Assembly (NCBI GenBank): GCA_030040815.1
Contig: JASHSZ010000277.1
Span: forward strand, 1-6,766
Direction: 5' to 3'
From: Streptosporangiaceae bacterium
GTDB taxonomy: Bacteria > Actinomycetota > Actinomycetes > Streptosporangiales > Streptosporangiaceae
DNA length: 6,766 bases
This document shows, piece by piece, positions 1 through 5,682 of this stretch. Position numbers and translations under genes: made by a program. Within the stretch, counting starts at the first letter, position 1; every line of letters starts with the position of its first letter. The notes below the pieces were generated by a model. That model was not told where the DNA came from and ran no database searches. It saw only the letters and a program-made list of their open reading frames with translations.

Positions 1-111
1 GTCCGTCGTCTCCCGGCAGGTCAGCTCGTCGAGCTCTAGCCGCGCGACGGTGACCGGGCTGGTCGTGTAGATGTTGGGTCCTCGCAGGTGGCGCAGCTCA
101 ATGAACCGCAC
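1..111 (-). CDS. cphA: Cyanophycin synthetase, N-terminal 37 residues only (cut by window edge)
   Basis: CphA polymerises L-aspartate and L-arginine into cyanophycin, an ATP-dependent cytoplasmic nitrogen store. Only the first 37 codons are in the window. They read MRFIELRHLRGPNIYTTSPV followed by an alternating hydrophobic/charged stretch LELDEL. The LRGPN(I/V)Y...PV signature about 10 residues from the start, followed by an LDL-type strand, is the usual beginning of CphA-family proteins. The start is the GTG at 109-111: no ATG or GTG lies in this frame between it and the cphB stop, and it has a strong Shine-Dalgarno GAAGGAG (117-123 on the opposite strand) 5 nt upstream. It lies directly downstream of cyanophycinase on the same strand, the usual pairing. 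The ATP-grasp and Mur-ligase-like catalytic domains lie beyond the left edge, so an intact gene cannot be confirmed. Confidence 0.82.
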   Translation of the reverse strand, partial: MRFIELRHLRGPNIYTTSPVTVARLELDELTCRETTD

Positions 112-116
112 GTCCG

Positions 117-123
117 CTCCTTC
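117..123 (-). promoter_or_regulatory. Ribosome binding site fixing the cphA GTG start
   Basis: On the minus strand GAAGGAG lies 5 nt before the GTG at 109-111. It is the only good Shine-Dalgarno in the cphB-cphA gap and decides the start of cphA, which has no ATG candidate in frame. Confidence 0.7.
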
Positions 124-137
124 GCTGGGTGGCTGCA

Positions 138-156
138 GACCGGGACTGACCCGGTC
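138..156 (-). repeat. Perfect 7-bp inverted repeat just upstream of the cphA RBS
   Basis: GACCGGG and CCCGGTC flank a 5-nt loop. The hairpin sits 14 nt before the cphA Shine-Dalgarno. No T-tract follows, so it is not a textbook intrinsic terminator; it could be an operator, an attenuating or RNA-stability hairpin, or chance in GC-rich DNA. Confidence 0.4.
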
Positions 157-192
157 GACCGCCGTTCCGCTCCTAGGGGTCGATGTGACCGG

Positions 193-210
193 GCGCGACG
201 CGGGTCGCGC
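193..210 (-). repeat. Perfect 7-bp inverted repeat in the cphB-cphA gap
   Basis: GCGCGAC and GTCGCGC flank a 4-nt loop, about 67 nt after the cphB stop. It has no T-tract. With the hairpin at 138-156 it forms a pair of stable stem-loops between cphB and cphA, which may set the relative mRNA levels of the two genes. The function is inferred only. Confidence 0.4.
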
Positions 211-276
211 ACGGGACAGTCGCGTTACTGCGGTGCGGAGGCATGTCGGCGGGAACCCGAGGCTGAGCTGGCCCGG

Positions 277-1128
277 TCAGTACCGCTCGTGCGCGGGCCC
301 GATCGACGCGACCCGGGTGCGGAAGTCGAATAGGCAGCCCTGCGGCAGCAGGTGCAGTCGCACGCCGAACAGCGTGATGGGGTCGTACTCGCCTGCTGGG
401 TGGACGACGGTCGCCTCCTCGGCGTCGACCACGGTTGCCACGCCGGCACCGAGGACCTCGAAGCTGTCGCCTTTGACCAGCACGCCGGTGTTCTCGTCCA
501 GGCCGATGCCGAGGTGCTCGGGCGCCATCGCGACGCCGCTCAGTAGCCGTGGCAGCCGTCCGCGCTCGGCGAAGTGCATGTCGATGAGCGCCTGGGGGAG
601 CAGACCGAGCCCCGGGCCGGTGAGGACGGCGCTCGCCGCCACGCCGGTGCCGTTACCGCCGAGAATCATGGTGCCCCCCAGCACGGTCGCGCCCGCGCTG
701 GTGCCTGCGACGACGAGGCCGTCGGCCAGCCTGTCGCTGATGATGTGGTTGATCCGCGAGTCGACCAGGGTACGCAGCTTCGACTGGTCGCCACCGGTGA
801 AGAACACGCCGGTAGCGCTCTCCAGCACCGTCGCCGGGTCATCGCTGTCCGCCTCACCGCGGCCGTGCAGCTTCAGCTCGGTGATCTGGTCGACGCCGAG
901 CTTGCGGAACACGCGCTCGTACTCGGCGAGGGCCTCCTCGGGCGCGTTCGCGGCCGTTGTGATCAGCACGATCCTGGCCTGCTCGCCCCCGCAGAGCTCG
1001 ACGAACCGCTCCAGCAGGCCGCCTCCCGCGCAGCGGTCCTCGGCACCGCCGATGATGAGCAGCCGACCTGGCGAATTCCCGTCCCCGGCCACGTCTTTCG
1101 CCCTCGTCCCGGACCGCACCGGGTCCAC
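277..1128 (-). CDS. cphB: Cyanophycinase (peptidase family S51)
   Basis: CphB is a cytoplasmic serine exopeptidase that releases beta-Asp-Arg dipeptides from cyanophycin. The 283-residue protein (cyanobacterial CphB is about 270) shows the family hallmarks. Near the N-terminus is GRLLIIGGAEDR (21-32); FFTGGDQ (109-115) follows, then the nucleophile elbow GTSAGA with Ser144, IDMHFAERGRLPRLL with His185, and GIGLDENTG with Glu212. The Ser-His and Ser-Glu spacings (41 and 68) are within one residue of the Synechocystis triad as I remember it. The start shown is GTG 1126-1128. It has no Shine-Dalgarno but lies only a few nt below a possible promoter, so it may be leaderless. The GTG at 1090-1092 is an alternative, preceded by GAGGG at 8 nt, and would give 271 residues. 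The ANTAR gene lies upstream and cphA downstream on the same strand. The family is certain, the exact start is not. Confidence 0.93.
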   Translation of the reverse strand: MDPVRSGTRAKDVAGDGNSPGRLLIIGGAEDRCAGGGLLERFVELCGGEQARIVLITTAANAPEEALAEYERVFRKLGVDQITELKLHGRGEADSDDPATVLESATGVFFTGGDQSKLRTLVDSRINHIISDRLADGLVVAGTSAGATVLGGTMILGGNGTGVAASAVLTGPGLGLLPQALIDMHFAERGRLPRLLSGVAMAPEHLGIGLDENTGVLVKGDSFEVLGAGVATVVDAEEATVVHPAGEYDPITLFGVRLHLLPQGCLFDFRTRVASIGPAHERY

Positions 1129-1343
1129 GACGCTGTGTTACCCGGCAGCAGGAGGGTCAACCCAGGGTGATCGTCCCCTCGACGGTAACGGAGTCGCTCG
1201 CGCCGGGGCCGTGCCCAAGGGTCGCCGCCTGGCCAGACGGGAGCAGAGCCCGGTGGGCGCGGAGTGCAGTCGCTGCCCGGGAATGACCGACACTCCGCGG
1301 GCGTCCGTCGGACCCGGCTGGCAGGCGGACGCGGGCCGCGGTG
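1129..1343 (-). other. Gap between the ANTAR gene and cphB
   Basis: This 215-nt stretch has no convincing gene on either strand. It holds several small GC-rich hairpins, such as CCGTC/GGCGG around a 6-nt loop near 1230, but no T-tract terminator. The only promoter-like motif is at 1138-1161. I looked for tandem hexaloop hairpins of the type bound by ANTAR proteins and found no convincing pair. Confidence 0.5.
1138..1161 (-). promoter_or_regulatory. Possible SigB/SigF-type promoter for cphB
   Basis: On the minus strand GTTG (1158-1161) is followed after 14 nt by GGGTAA (1138-1143). Actinobacterial group-3 stress sigma factors use roughly GTTT, 14-17 nt, GGGTA. Transcription would start about 3-4 nt before the GTG at 1126-1128, giving a nearly leaderless mRNA, which fits the missing Shine-Dalgarno. 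The -35 is imperfect and the motif is short, so this is tentative. Confidence 0.3.
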
Positions 1344-1979
1344 TCAGGCGCCGGACGGCTGGTGCATGCCGCGGCGGGAGGTCGAGCGGGGCCTCGACAA
1401 CTCGTCGGGGAGCTGCAGCAATGGGTTCGTCGCGCTCGCGACCACGTCGCCGGCGATGTCGATCACCTTGCGACCGCGGCTGCGCGCAGCATCCCGCAGC
1501 TGCTCGAAAGCCTCCCGCGGCTTGATCCGGTGCCGCTCTGCCAGCACGCCAATGGCCTGCTCCACCCGGATCCGGGTGGCGAGGGCGTGCTCAAGCTGGG
1601 AGATCGTCGCGCGTAGCCGACCGGCCTCGCTCGCCTGGGCCAACTCGGAGCCAGGCTTCGGTGGCGGCGCGGCGGTCGAGCCATTCTCCGCGGCGAGCAG
1701 ATCTGCCAGGATCATCGCGCAGGTCAGGTCCGGCAGCTCGTCACTGCCGACCCGCCAGCCGTCCTTGGTGCGCCGCACCACCGCGTTGTCGGGTACGAAC
1801 TCGCTCACCGTGCTGCCGTCGCCGACCACGCTATTGACGATACTGCCGGTCATGACGATGCCGGTACCGGCGTCGGCGCTGCTAGGAGTGGCTGGCGCCA
1901 CGGTCACAGCAACCATATCCACCCGGTCGGCTGTGTCGGTGGCCCTCGCGCGTGCGCGCCGGCTTCGCTTGCTGGTCAT
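1344..1979 (-). CDS. ANTAR-domain protein (putative RNA-binding antiterminator)
   Basis: ANTAR domains bind tandem RNA hairpins and stop terminators forming. Of 211 residues, about 123-183 form the ANTAR domain: an amphipathic helix LRATISQLEHALATR, then the core IRVEQAIGVLAERHRIKPREAF and a final helix LRDAARSRGRKVIDIA, matching the family pattern R..IEQAKGVLMER..I...EAF..LR..AR. No GAF or response-regulator domain precedes it. Residues 1-12 are strongly basic, about 25-100 are a region I do not recognise (with WRVGSDELPDL at 75-85), and 101-112 are a proline-rich linker. The tail after 190 is basic and probably disordered. The start ATG overlaps the mrx1 stop as ATGA and has no Shine-Dalgarno of its own, so translation is probably coupled to mrx1. 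Its signal and RNA targets are unknown; the cph genes just downstream are possible but unproven. Confidence 0.85.
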   Translation of the reverse strand: MTSKRSRRARARATDTADRVDMVAVTVAPATPSSADAGTGIVMTGSIVNSVVGDGSTVSEFVPDNAVVRRTKDGWRVGSDELPDLTCAMILADLLAAENGSTAAPPPKPGSELAQASEAGRLRATISQLEHALATRIRVEQAIGVLAERHRIKPREAFEQLRDAARSRGRKVIDIAGDVVASATNPLLQLPDELSRPRSTSRRGMHQPSGA

Positions 1980-2233
1980 CGCGAGGTCGCCAGCTCGCCC
2001 AGTCGCTGCCGGACGTCCCCCAGCGACGGATTGGTCATGGCGCTGCCGTCAGGAAACACGACAGTGGGGACGGTCTGGAAGCCGCCGTTCACCGACATCA
2101 CGTACTCGGCCGCAGCCGGGTCTTCCTCGATATTGACCTCGGTGACCTCGATGCCCGCGGCCGCCAGCTGGCTCTTGAGCCTGCGGCAGAACGCGCACCA
2201 CGTGGTGCAATACATGGTCAGCGGCTGCGCCAC
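1976..2233 (-). CDS. mrx1: Mycoredoxin (glutaredoxin-like, mycothiol-dependent)
   Basis: Mycoredoxin-1 reduces mixed disulfides between mycothiol and protein or small-molecule thiols in the actinobacterial cytosol. The 85-residue thioredoxin fold carries the active site WCAFCRRLK (Cys13 nucleophile, Cys16), the DIE/NIEEDP segment (34-39), SVNGG (47-51), the cis-proline TVPT (Pro56) and DGSAMTNPS (62-70), all typical of Mrx1. The commoner active site is CGYC; CAFC is a mild variant. A third cysteine, Cys9, lies one helical turn before Cys13 and is unusual. The start is GTG 2231-2233 with GGGAG 7 nt upstream; ATG at residue 7 is too late to keep the first strand. It is divergent from uvrD2 as in mycobacteria and overlaps the ANTAR gene by 4 nt. 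A SigR/SigH-like promoter sits about 45 nt upstream, fitting thiol-stress control. Confidence 0.93.
   Translation of the reverse strand: MAQPLTMYCTTWCAFCRRLKSQLAAAGIEVTEVNIEEDPAAAEYVMSVNGGFQTVPTVVFPDGSAMTNPSLGDVRQRLGELATSR
2195..2208. repeat. Perfect 14-bp palindrome inside mrx1
   Basis: GCACCACGTGGTGC is self-complementary with no spacer. It covers the codons around Cys9-Cys13 of mycoredoxin, about 26-39 nt inside the gene. It could be an operator for a dimeric regulator or simply follow from the TGC ACC ACG TGG TGC codons; nothing in the sequence decides between them. Confidence 0.35.
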
Positions 2234-2377
2234 GTTCGCTCTCCCATCCGCACAGCGTGCCTGGTCTTAATGTACTAACGCCGCTGCGTTATGTGCTCTT
2301 CCCCGCCAGACTCCTATGCGTCGGTGGCATGCGGAAGTATGGCGTGCGGCGGCGTGGCCGGAGGGGAAGGAGAGCCG
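2234..2377. promoter_or_regulatory. Divergent mrx1/uvrD2 control region
   Basis: The 144 nt between the two divergent starts hold the SigR-like promoter for mrx1 and an AT-richer patch at about 2265-2300. No clear -35/-10 pair for uvrD2 was found; the best match, TTAATG (2267-2272), 16 nt, TTATGT (2289-2294), is weak. At the right end GGGGAAGGAG (2363-2372) is the uvrD2 ribosome binding site. Confidence 0.6.
2277..2302 (-). promoter_or_regulatory. SigR/SigH-type oxidative-stress promoter for mrx1
   Basis: On the minus strand GGAAG (2298-2302) is followed after exactly 18 nt by GTT (2277-2279). The SigR consensus of Streptomyces, and the similar SigH one of mycobacteria, is GGAAT, 18-19 nt, GTT, so one base differs. 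The predicted start near 2268 leaves a ~35-nt leader before the mrx1 GTG. Control of mycothiol-system genes by SigR/SigH is known in this phylum. The region is also locally AT-richer than the surrounding genes. Confidence 0.5.
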
Positions 2378-4708
2378 GTGCAGGCGGGCGAGCAGTCCGA
2401 GGAGCGCGCGGCCGGGCTCGAGGCCGGAGCCGCGCAGCAGGGCGGCGATGCGGAGGCGCTGCTGGCGGACCTGGATGCCGAGCAGCAGCAGGTCGCCCTG
2501 GCGCCGCCCGGGCCGGTCTGCGTCCTTGCCGGAGCCGGGACCGGCAAGACACGCGCTGTCGCACACCGCATCGCCTACCTGGCGGCGACAGCCCGGGCTG
2601 ACCCGGGTCGAACCCTCGCTGTGACGTTCACCACACGGGTGGCTGGCGAGCTCCGCGGCAGGCTGCGCCAGCTCGGCCAGCGTGTCCCGGACGCCGACCT
2701 GGGCAAGGTTCAGGCCCGGACGTTCCACTCGGCGGCGCTGCGGCAGCTCACGCACTTCTGGCCGGCAACGGTCGGCGGGCCCGCCCCGCAAGTGCTCGAG
2801 TCGAAGATCGGTCTCGTCGCCGAGGCCGCGCGCCGGCTGCGCATCTCGGCCGGGCTAGCGGAGTTGCGCGATGCGGCCGGGGAGATCGAGTGGGCGAAGG
2901 TCACCCAGGTACGGCCGGCCGACTACCCGGCCGCGACCGCCAAGGCGGGCCGGAACCCGCCGCTGGACGCGCCGACCGTCGGCAGGATCTTCGCTTGCTA
3001 TGAGGAACTGCGGACCGAGCGGCACCTGGTGGACTTCGAGTCGGTGCTCGAGCTGACCGCGGCCATGCTCGCCGAGTACCCGGTCGCGGCGCGGTCGGTG
3101 CGCGCCCGGTACAGCTGCTTCGTCGTGGACGAGTACCAGGACGTGAATCCGCTGCAGAAGCTCCTGCTGGACGTGTGGATGGGCGGCCGCGACAACATTT
3201 GCGTGGTGGGCGATCCGCGGCAGACCATCTACTCGTTCACCGGTGCCACGCCGGCTTACCTGACGAGGTTCCCGGCCGAGTTCCCGACCGCGCCGGTGAT
3301 CCGGCTGGTCCGTAACTACCGGTCGACACCGCAAGTCGTGACGCTGGCGAATGCGATCGCTGCCGCCGCGGCTCCGGATCCGAGGCTGCCGTCTGCGGGG
3401 ACGCAGGACCGGCTGCGGGGGATTGTCGCGACCGTCGCGCCGGGCGGCAGCAGCCCGGCAGCCCTGGTAGCCCAGCGGCAGGCGGGCCCGGCACCGCAAC
3501 TCACCGAGTATCCCGACGAGCCGGCCGAGGTGGCCGCGGTGGCGCGGCAGGTCCGCGCGCTGTTGTCGGCTGGCCTCCCGGCCGCCGAGATTGCGGTACT
3601 GGTCCGCACCAACGCCCAGACCCAGGGCCTCGAGCACGCCCTCGCCCAGGCTGGCGTGCCGTTCCAGCTGCGGGGCGCCGAGCGGTTCTTCGAGCGGGAC
3701 GAGGTCAGGCAGGCCGTGGGGCTGGTGCGCGCGGCGTCTCGATCCGCCGCAACGCCCGACGATCCTGCGGCAGAGATCCGGCCGATCCTCGCGAGCATCG
3801 GCCTGACCCCGGAGCCGCCGGGCGGCCGCGGCACCGCCAGGGACCGCTGGGAGTCGCTGGAGGCACTCGCCCAGCTCGCTGCCGACTTCTTCGCTGCTAG
3901 CCCGGCGGCAGGCCTGCCCGAGCTGGCTGCGGAACTCGCGGTCCGGGGAAATCTCGGGCACGCGCCCGCGATGGCAGGCGTGACCCTCGCCTCGCTGCAC
4001 TCGGCGAAGGGACTGGAGTGGCAGGCCGTGTTCCTTCCCGGGCTGACCGACGGCATCGTGCCGATCGTGTACGCGCAGACTGACGAGGCAATCGAGGAAG
4101 AGCGTCGGCTGCTGTACGTCGGCATCACGAGGGCGCGCGAGCGGCTCTACCTCTCCTGGGCGCTCGCCAGGGTGCCGGGCGGCCGGCGGACGCGCGTCCC
4201 GTCTCGGTTCCTTGCCGGTCTGCTGACGGGTCGTCCGGAACGCGGCGGCAGCGCTGCTGCCGTGCGGCGCGGCAGGCGCGCTGGGATCGGTCTGGCCGGC
4301 GGCGCGGGACAGGCCGACGCCGTGGACGGGCAGTCGGCCGCCGACGATCCGCTGTTCCGGCGGCTCCGGGAGTGGCGACTCGGTATCGCACGAGAGCAGA
4401 GCGTGCCTGCGTACGTCGTGTTCTCGGATGCCACGTTGCAGGCGATCGCGGCCGCGCGGCCGGGCACGCGCGCGCAGCTAGCAGGGGTTCCCGGCGTCGG
4501 CGTGGTCAAGCTGGACAGGTACGGTCCTGCCGTGCTCGAGTTGTGCGCGGCGGGGGACGGCGACGCTGGCCCGCTGCAGGGGCGCGCTGCAGGCGGTGCT
4601 CCGGGCCAGGCTCCCGGCGGCCCTGCGGGCGGCGGTGCGGCTCAGCACGCTGGCAGTCCGGCCAGCGATCGCGGGCCAACGGCTCCCGGCCCGCGAGCCA
4701 CGCCATGA
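2378..4708 (+). CDS. uvrD2: ATP-dependent DNA helicase UvrD2 (SF1A, with HRDC domain)
   Basis: UvrD2 is a 3'-5' DNA helicase of the UvrD/PcrA family used in actinobacterial DNA repair. The 776-residue protein shows the Q motif (DAEQQQ, Gln36), Walker A GAGTGKT (52-58), Walker B DEYQD (251-255), motif III VGDPRQTIYSFTGA, motif IV RLVRNYRST, motif V TLASLHSAKGLEW (536-548) and motif VI EEERRLLYVGITRARERL from 573. An HRDC domain (about 656-722, DPLFRRLREWRL...VPGVGVVKLDRYG) follows, then a ~50-residue Gly/Ala/Pro-rich tail. The GTG at 2378 was chosen because GGGGAAGGAG lies 5 nt before it; the frame stays open back to ATG 2291, but those 29 residues look non-helicase and would overlap the mrx1 promoter. 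The tetracysteine motif that links helicase and HRDC parts in mycobacterial UvrD2 is absent: residues about 605-655 contain no cysteine. The stop overlaps tesB by 4 nt. Confidence 0.92.
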   Translation: MQAGEQSEERAAGLEAGAAQQGGDAEALLADLDAEQQQVALAPPGPVCVLAGAGTGKTRAVAHRIAYLAATARADPGRTLAVTFTTRVAGELRGRLRQLGQRVPDADLGKVQARTFHSAALRQLTHFWPATVGGPAPQVLESKIGLVAEAARRLRISAGLAELRDAAGEIEWAKVTQVRPADYPAATAKAGRNPPLDAPTVGRIFACYEELRTERHLVDFESVLELTAAMLAEYPVAARSVRARYSCFVVDEYQDVNPLQKLLLDVWMGGRDNICVVGDPRQTIYSFTGATPAYLTRFPAEFPTAPVIRLVRNYRSTPQVVTLANAIAAAAAPDPRLPSAGTQDRLRGIVATVAPGGSSPAALVAQRQAGPAPQLTEYPDEPAEVAAVARQVRALLSAGLPAAEIAVLVRTNAQTQGLEHALAQAGVPFQLRGAERFFERDEVRQAVGLVRAASRSAATPDDPAAEIRPILASIGLTPEPPGGRGTARDRWESLEALAQLAADFFAASPAAGLPELAAELAVRGNLGHAPAMAGVTLASLHSAKGLEWQAVFLPGLTDGIVPIVYAQTDEAIEEERRLLYVGITRARERLYLSWALARVPGGRRTRVPSRFLAGLLTGRPERGGSAAAVRRGRRAGIGLAGGAGQADAVDGQSAADDPLFRRLREWRLGIAREQSVPAYVVFSDATLQAIAAARPGTRAQLAGVPGVGVVKLDRYGPAVLELCAAGDGDAGPLQGRAAGGAPGQAPGGPAGGGAAQHAGSPASDRGPTAPGPRATP

Positions 4709-5580
4709 CCAAGGCTCTGGATGCCGTCGTCAGCCTGCTCGACCTAGAGCAGATCGAGGAGGGCATCTTCCGCGGCCGCAGTCCCGAGGGAGAACGCAGG
4801 CAGCGGGTGTTCGGCGGTCAGGTGGCCGGACAGGCGCTCGTGGCCGCGGGACGCACCGTACCCGCCGACCGCCCTGTCCACTCGCTGCATGCGTACTTCA
4901 TCCGGCCCGGCGACACCGCGGTACCGCTTGTCTACACGGTCGAGCGGCTGCGCGACGGACGCTCCTTCACGACCCGCAGGGTGACGGCAATCCAGCACGG
5001 GAAGGCGATCTTCACGCTGTCGGCGTCGTTCCAGGTCCGCGAGACCGGTTACGAGCACTCCGATGCCAGGCCCGACGTACCGGGCCCCGACGAGGTGGAG
5101 ACCATTGCCGAGCGGCTGCGCCGGCTCAATCTGCCGGCCGACGATGACGCCAGGCAGGACCCGATCGACCTGCGGCATGTGGGGCCGCTGCCGATCGAGG
5201 CCGAGCGGAACCCGTTGCTGATCACCTCCCGCAACGTGGTGTGGCTGAAGGCTAACGGCGAGCTGCCCGACGACCCGCTGCTGCACGTATGTCTGATGAC
5301 GTACGCGTCCGACATGACGCTGCTGGACACGGTGCTTCTCGCGCACGGGGTTTCGTGGGGCAGTGACGTCGTGTACGGCGCCAGCCTCGACCACGCCATG
5401 TGGTTCCACCGGCCATTCCGAGTTGACCGATGGCTGCTGTTCGTGCAGGACTCACCGGTCGCCAGCGGCGCCCGAGGTCTCGCGAGGGGCTCGGTCTACA
5501 CTGAAGGCGGTGAGCTCGTCGTGTCCGTGGTGCAGGAGGGGCTATTGCGTCCGCGCGCACCCGGTCACGATGCTGGCTAG
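4705..5580 (+). CDS. tesB: Acyl-CoA thioesterase II
   Basis: TesB hydrolyses medium- and long-chain acyl-CoA to fatty acid and CoA in the cytoplasm. The 291-residue protein is a double hotdog: the first repeat carries RVFGGQVAGQAL (34-45) and HSLHAYFIRPGD (59-70), the second YASDMTLLDT, DHAMWFHRPFRVDRWLLF and SVVQEGLLR. The catalytic set of E. coli TesB, Asp204-Thr228-Gln278, aligns as Asp203, Ser227 and Gln277, with a constant offset of one; the Thr is a Ser here, a conservative swap. The start ATG overlaps the uvrD2 stop as ATGA. There is no strong Shine-Dalgarno, so translation is likely coupled to uvrD2 in one operon. The frame is open upstream to 4372, but that part is a shadow of the uvrD2 tail. 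The family is certain; the link to a repair helicase looks positional rather than functional. Confidence 0.94.
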   Translation: MTKALDAVVSLLDLEQIEEGIFRGRSPEGERRQRVFGGQVAGQALVAAGRTVPADRPVHSLHAYFIRPGDTAVPLVYTVERLRDGRSFTTRRVTAIQHGKAIFTLSASFQVRETGYEHSDARPDVPGPDEVETIAERLRRLNLPADDDARQDPIDLRHVGPLPIEAERNPLLITSRNVVWLKANGELPDDPLLHVCLMTYASDMTLLDTVLLAHGVSWGSDVVYGASLDHAMWFHRPFRVDRWLLFVQDSPVASGARGLARGSVYTEGGELVVSVVQEGLLRPRAPGHDAG

Positions 5581-5595
5581 GGAAGTTCTGACCGG

Positions 5596-5633
5596 AAAAA
5601 GAGTTGCCCCGGCACGTTAGGTCTACGTAGGCT
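5596..5633 (+). promoter_or_regulatory. whiB7 promoter with WhiB7-responsive A-rich element
   Basis: AAAAA (5596-5600), a 3-nt gap, -35 TTGCCC (5604-5609), an 18-nt spacer and -10 TAGGCT (5628-5633). Published WhiB7-dependent promoters, including that of whiB7 itself, carry an AT-rich tract exactly 3 bp upstream of the -35, where the AT-hook protein binds beside the housekeeping sigma factor. The element begins 15 nt after the tesB stop. Transcription would start near 5640, giving a leader of about 500 nt. Confidence 0.65.
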
Positions 5634-5668
5634 TCCCGTTGTCTGCAAGCAGGTCCAGCGCGCCCGAG

Positions 5669-5675
5669 AGGAGGT
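5669..5675 (+). promoter_or_regulatory. Perfect Shine-Dalgarno of the whiB7 upstream ORF
   Basis: AGGAGGT lies 7 nt before the ATG at 5683-5685. It is the strongest ribosome binding site in the window, so the uORF should be translated efficiently, as needed for ribosome-controlled attenuation. It also rules out the in-frame GTG at 5674, which overlaps it. Confidence 0.75.
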
Positions 5676-5682
5676 GCCCAAG

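Noticed and set aside
225..449. Minus-strand frame beginning inside cphB and crossing its stop
   Set aside because: Out of frame with both cphB and cphA; no motif.
1129..1343. ANTAR-target tandem hexaloop hairpins before cphB
   Set aside because: One 6-nt-loop hairpin near 1230 lacks the conserved loop A1/G4 and has no partner hairpin.
71..1525. 484-codon open frame on the plus strand
   Set aside because: It runs antisense to cyanophycinase, whose catalytic motifs are intact on the minus strand; the Ser/Pro/Arg-rich product is a typical GC-rich shadow.
1264..2136. 290-codon plus-strand frame
   Set aside because: Antisense to the ANTAR and mycoredoxin genes, with no recognisable motif.
2267..2294. 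Sigma-70-like promoter for uvrD2
   Set aside because: TTAATG-N16-TTATGT matches the consensus too poorly to call.
2291..2377. Upstream ATG start for uvrD2
   Set aside because: The 29 extra residues resemble no helicase, lack a Shine-Dalgarno and overlap the mrx1 promoter; GTG 2378 has a strong one.
2855..4000. 381-codon minus-strand frame
   Set aside because: Lies wholly inside uvrD2 helicase motifs on the other strand; the product is Arg/Gly/His-rich shadow sequence.
4372..4704. N-terminal extension of tesB
   Set aside because: Overlaps the HRDC domain of uvrD2 in another frame; TesB family length and motifs fit the ATG at 4705.
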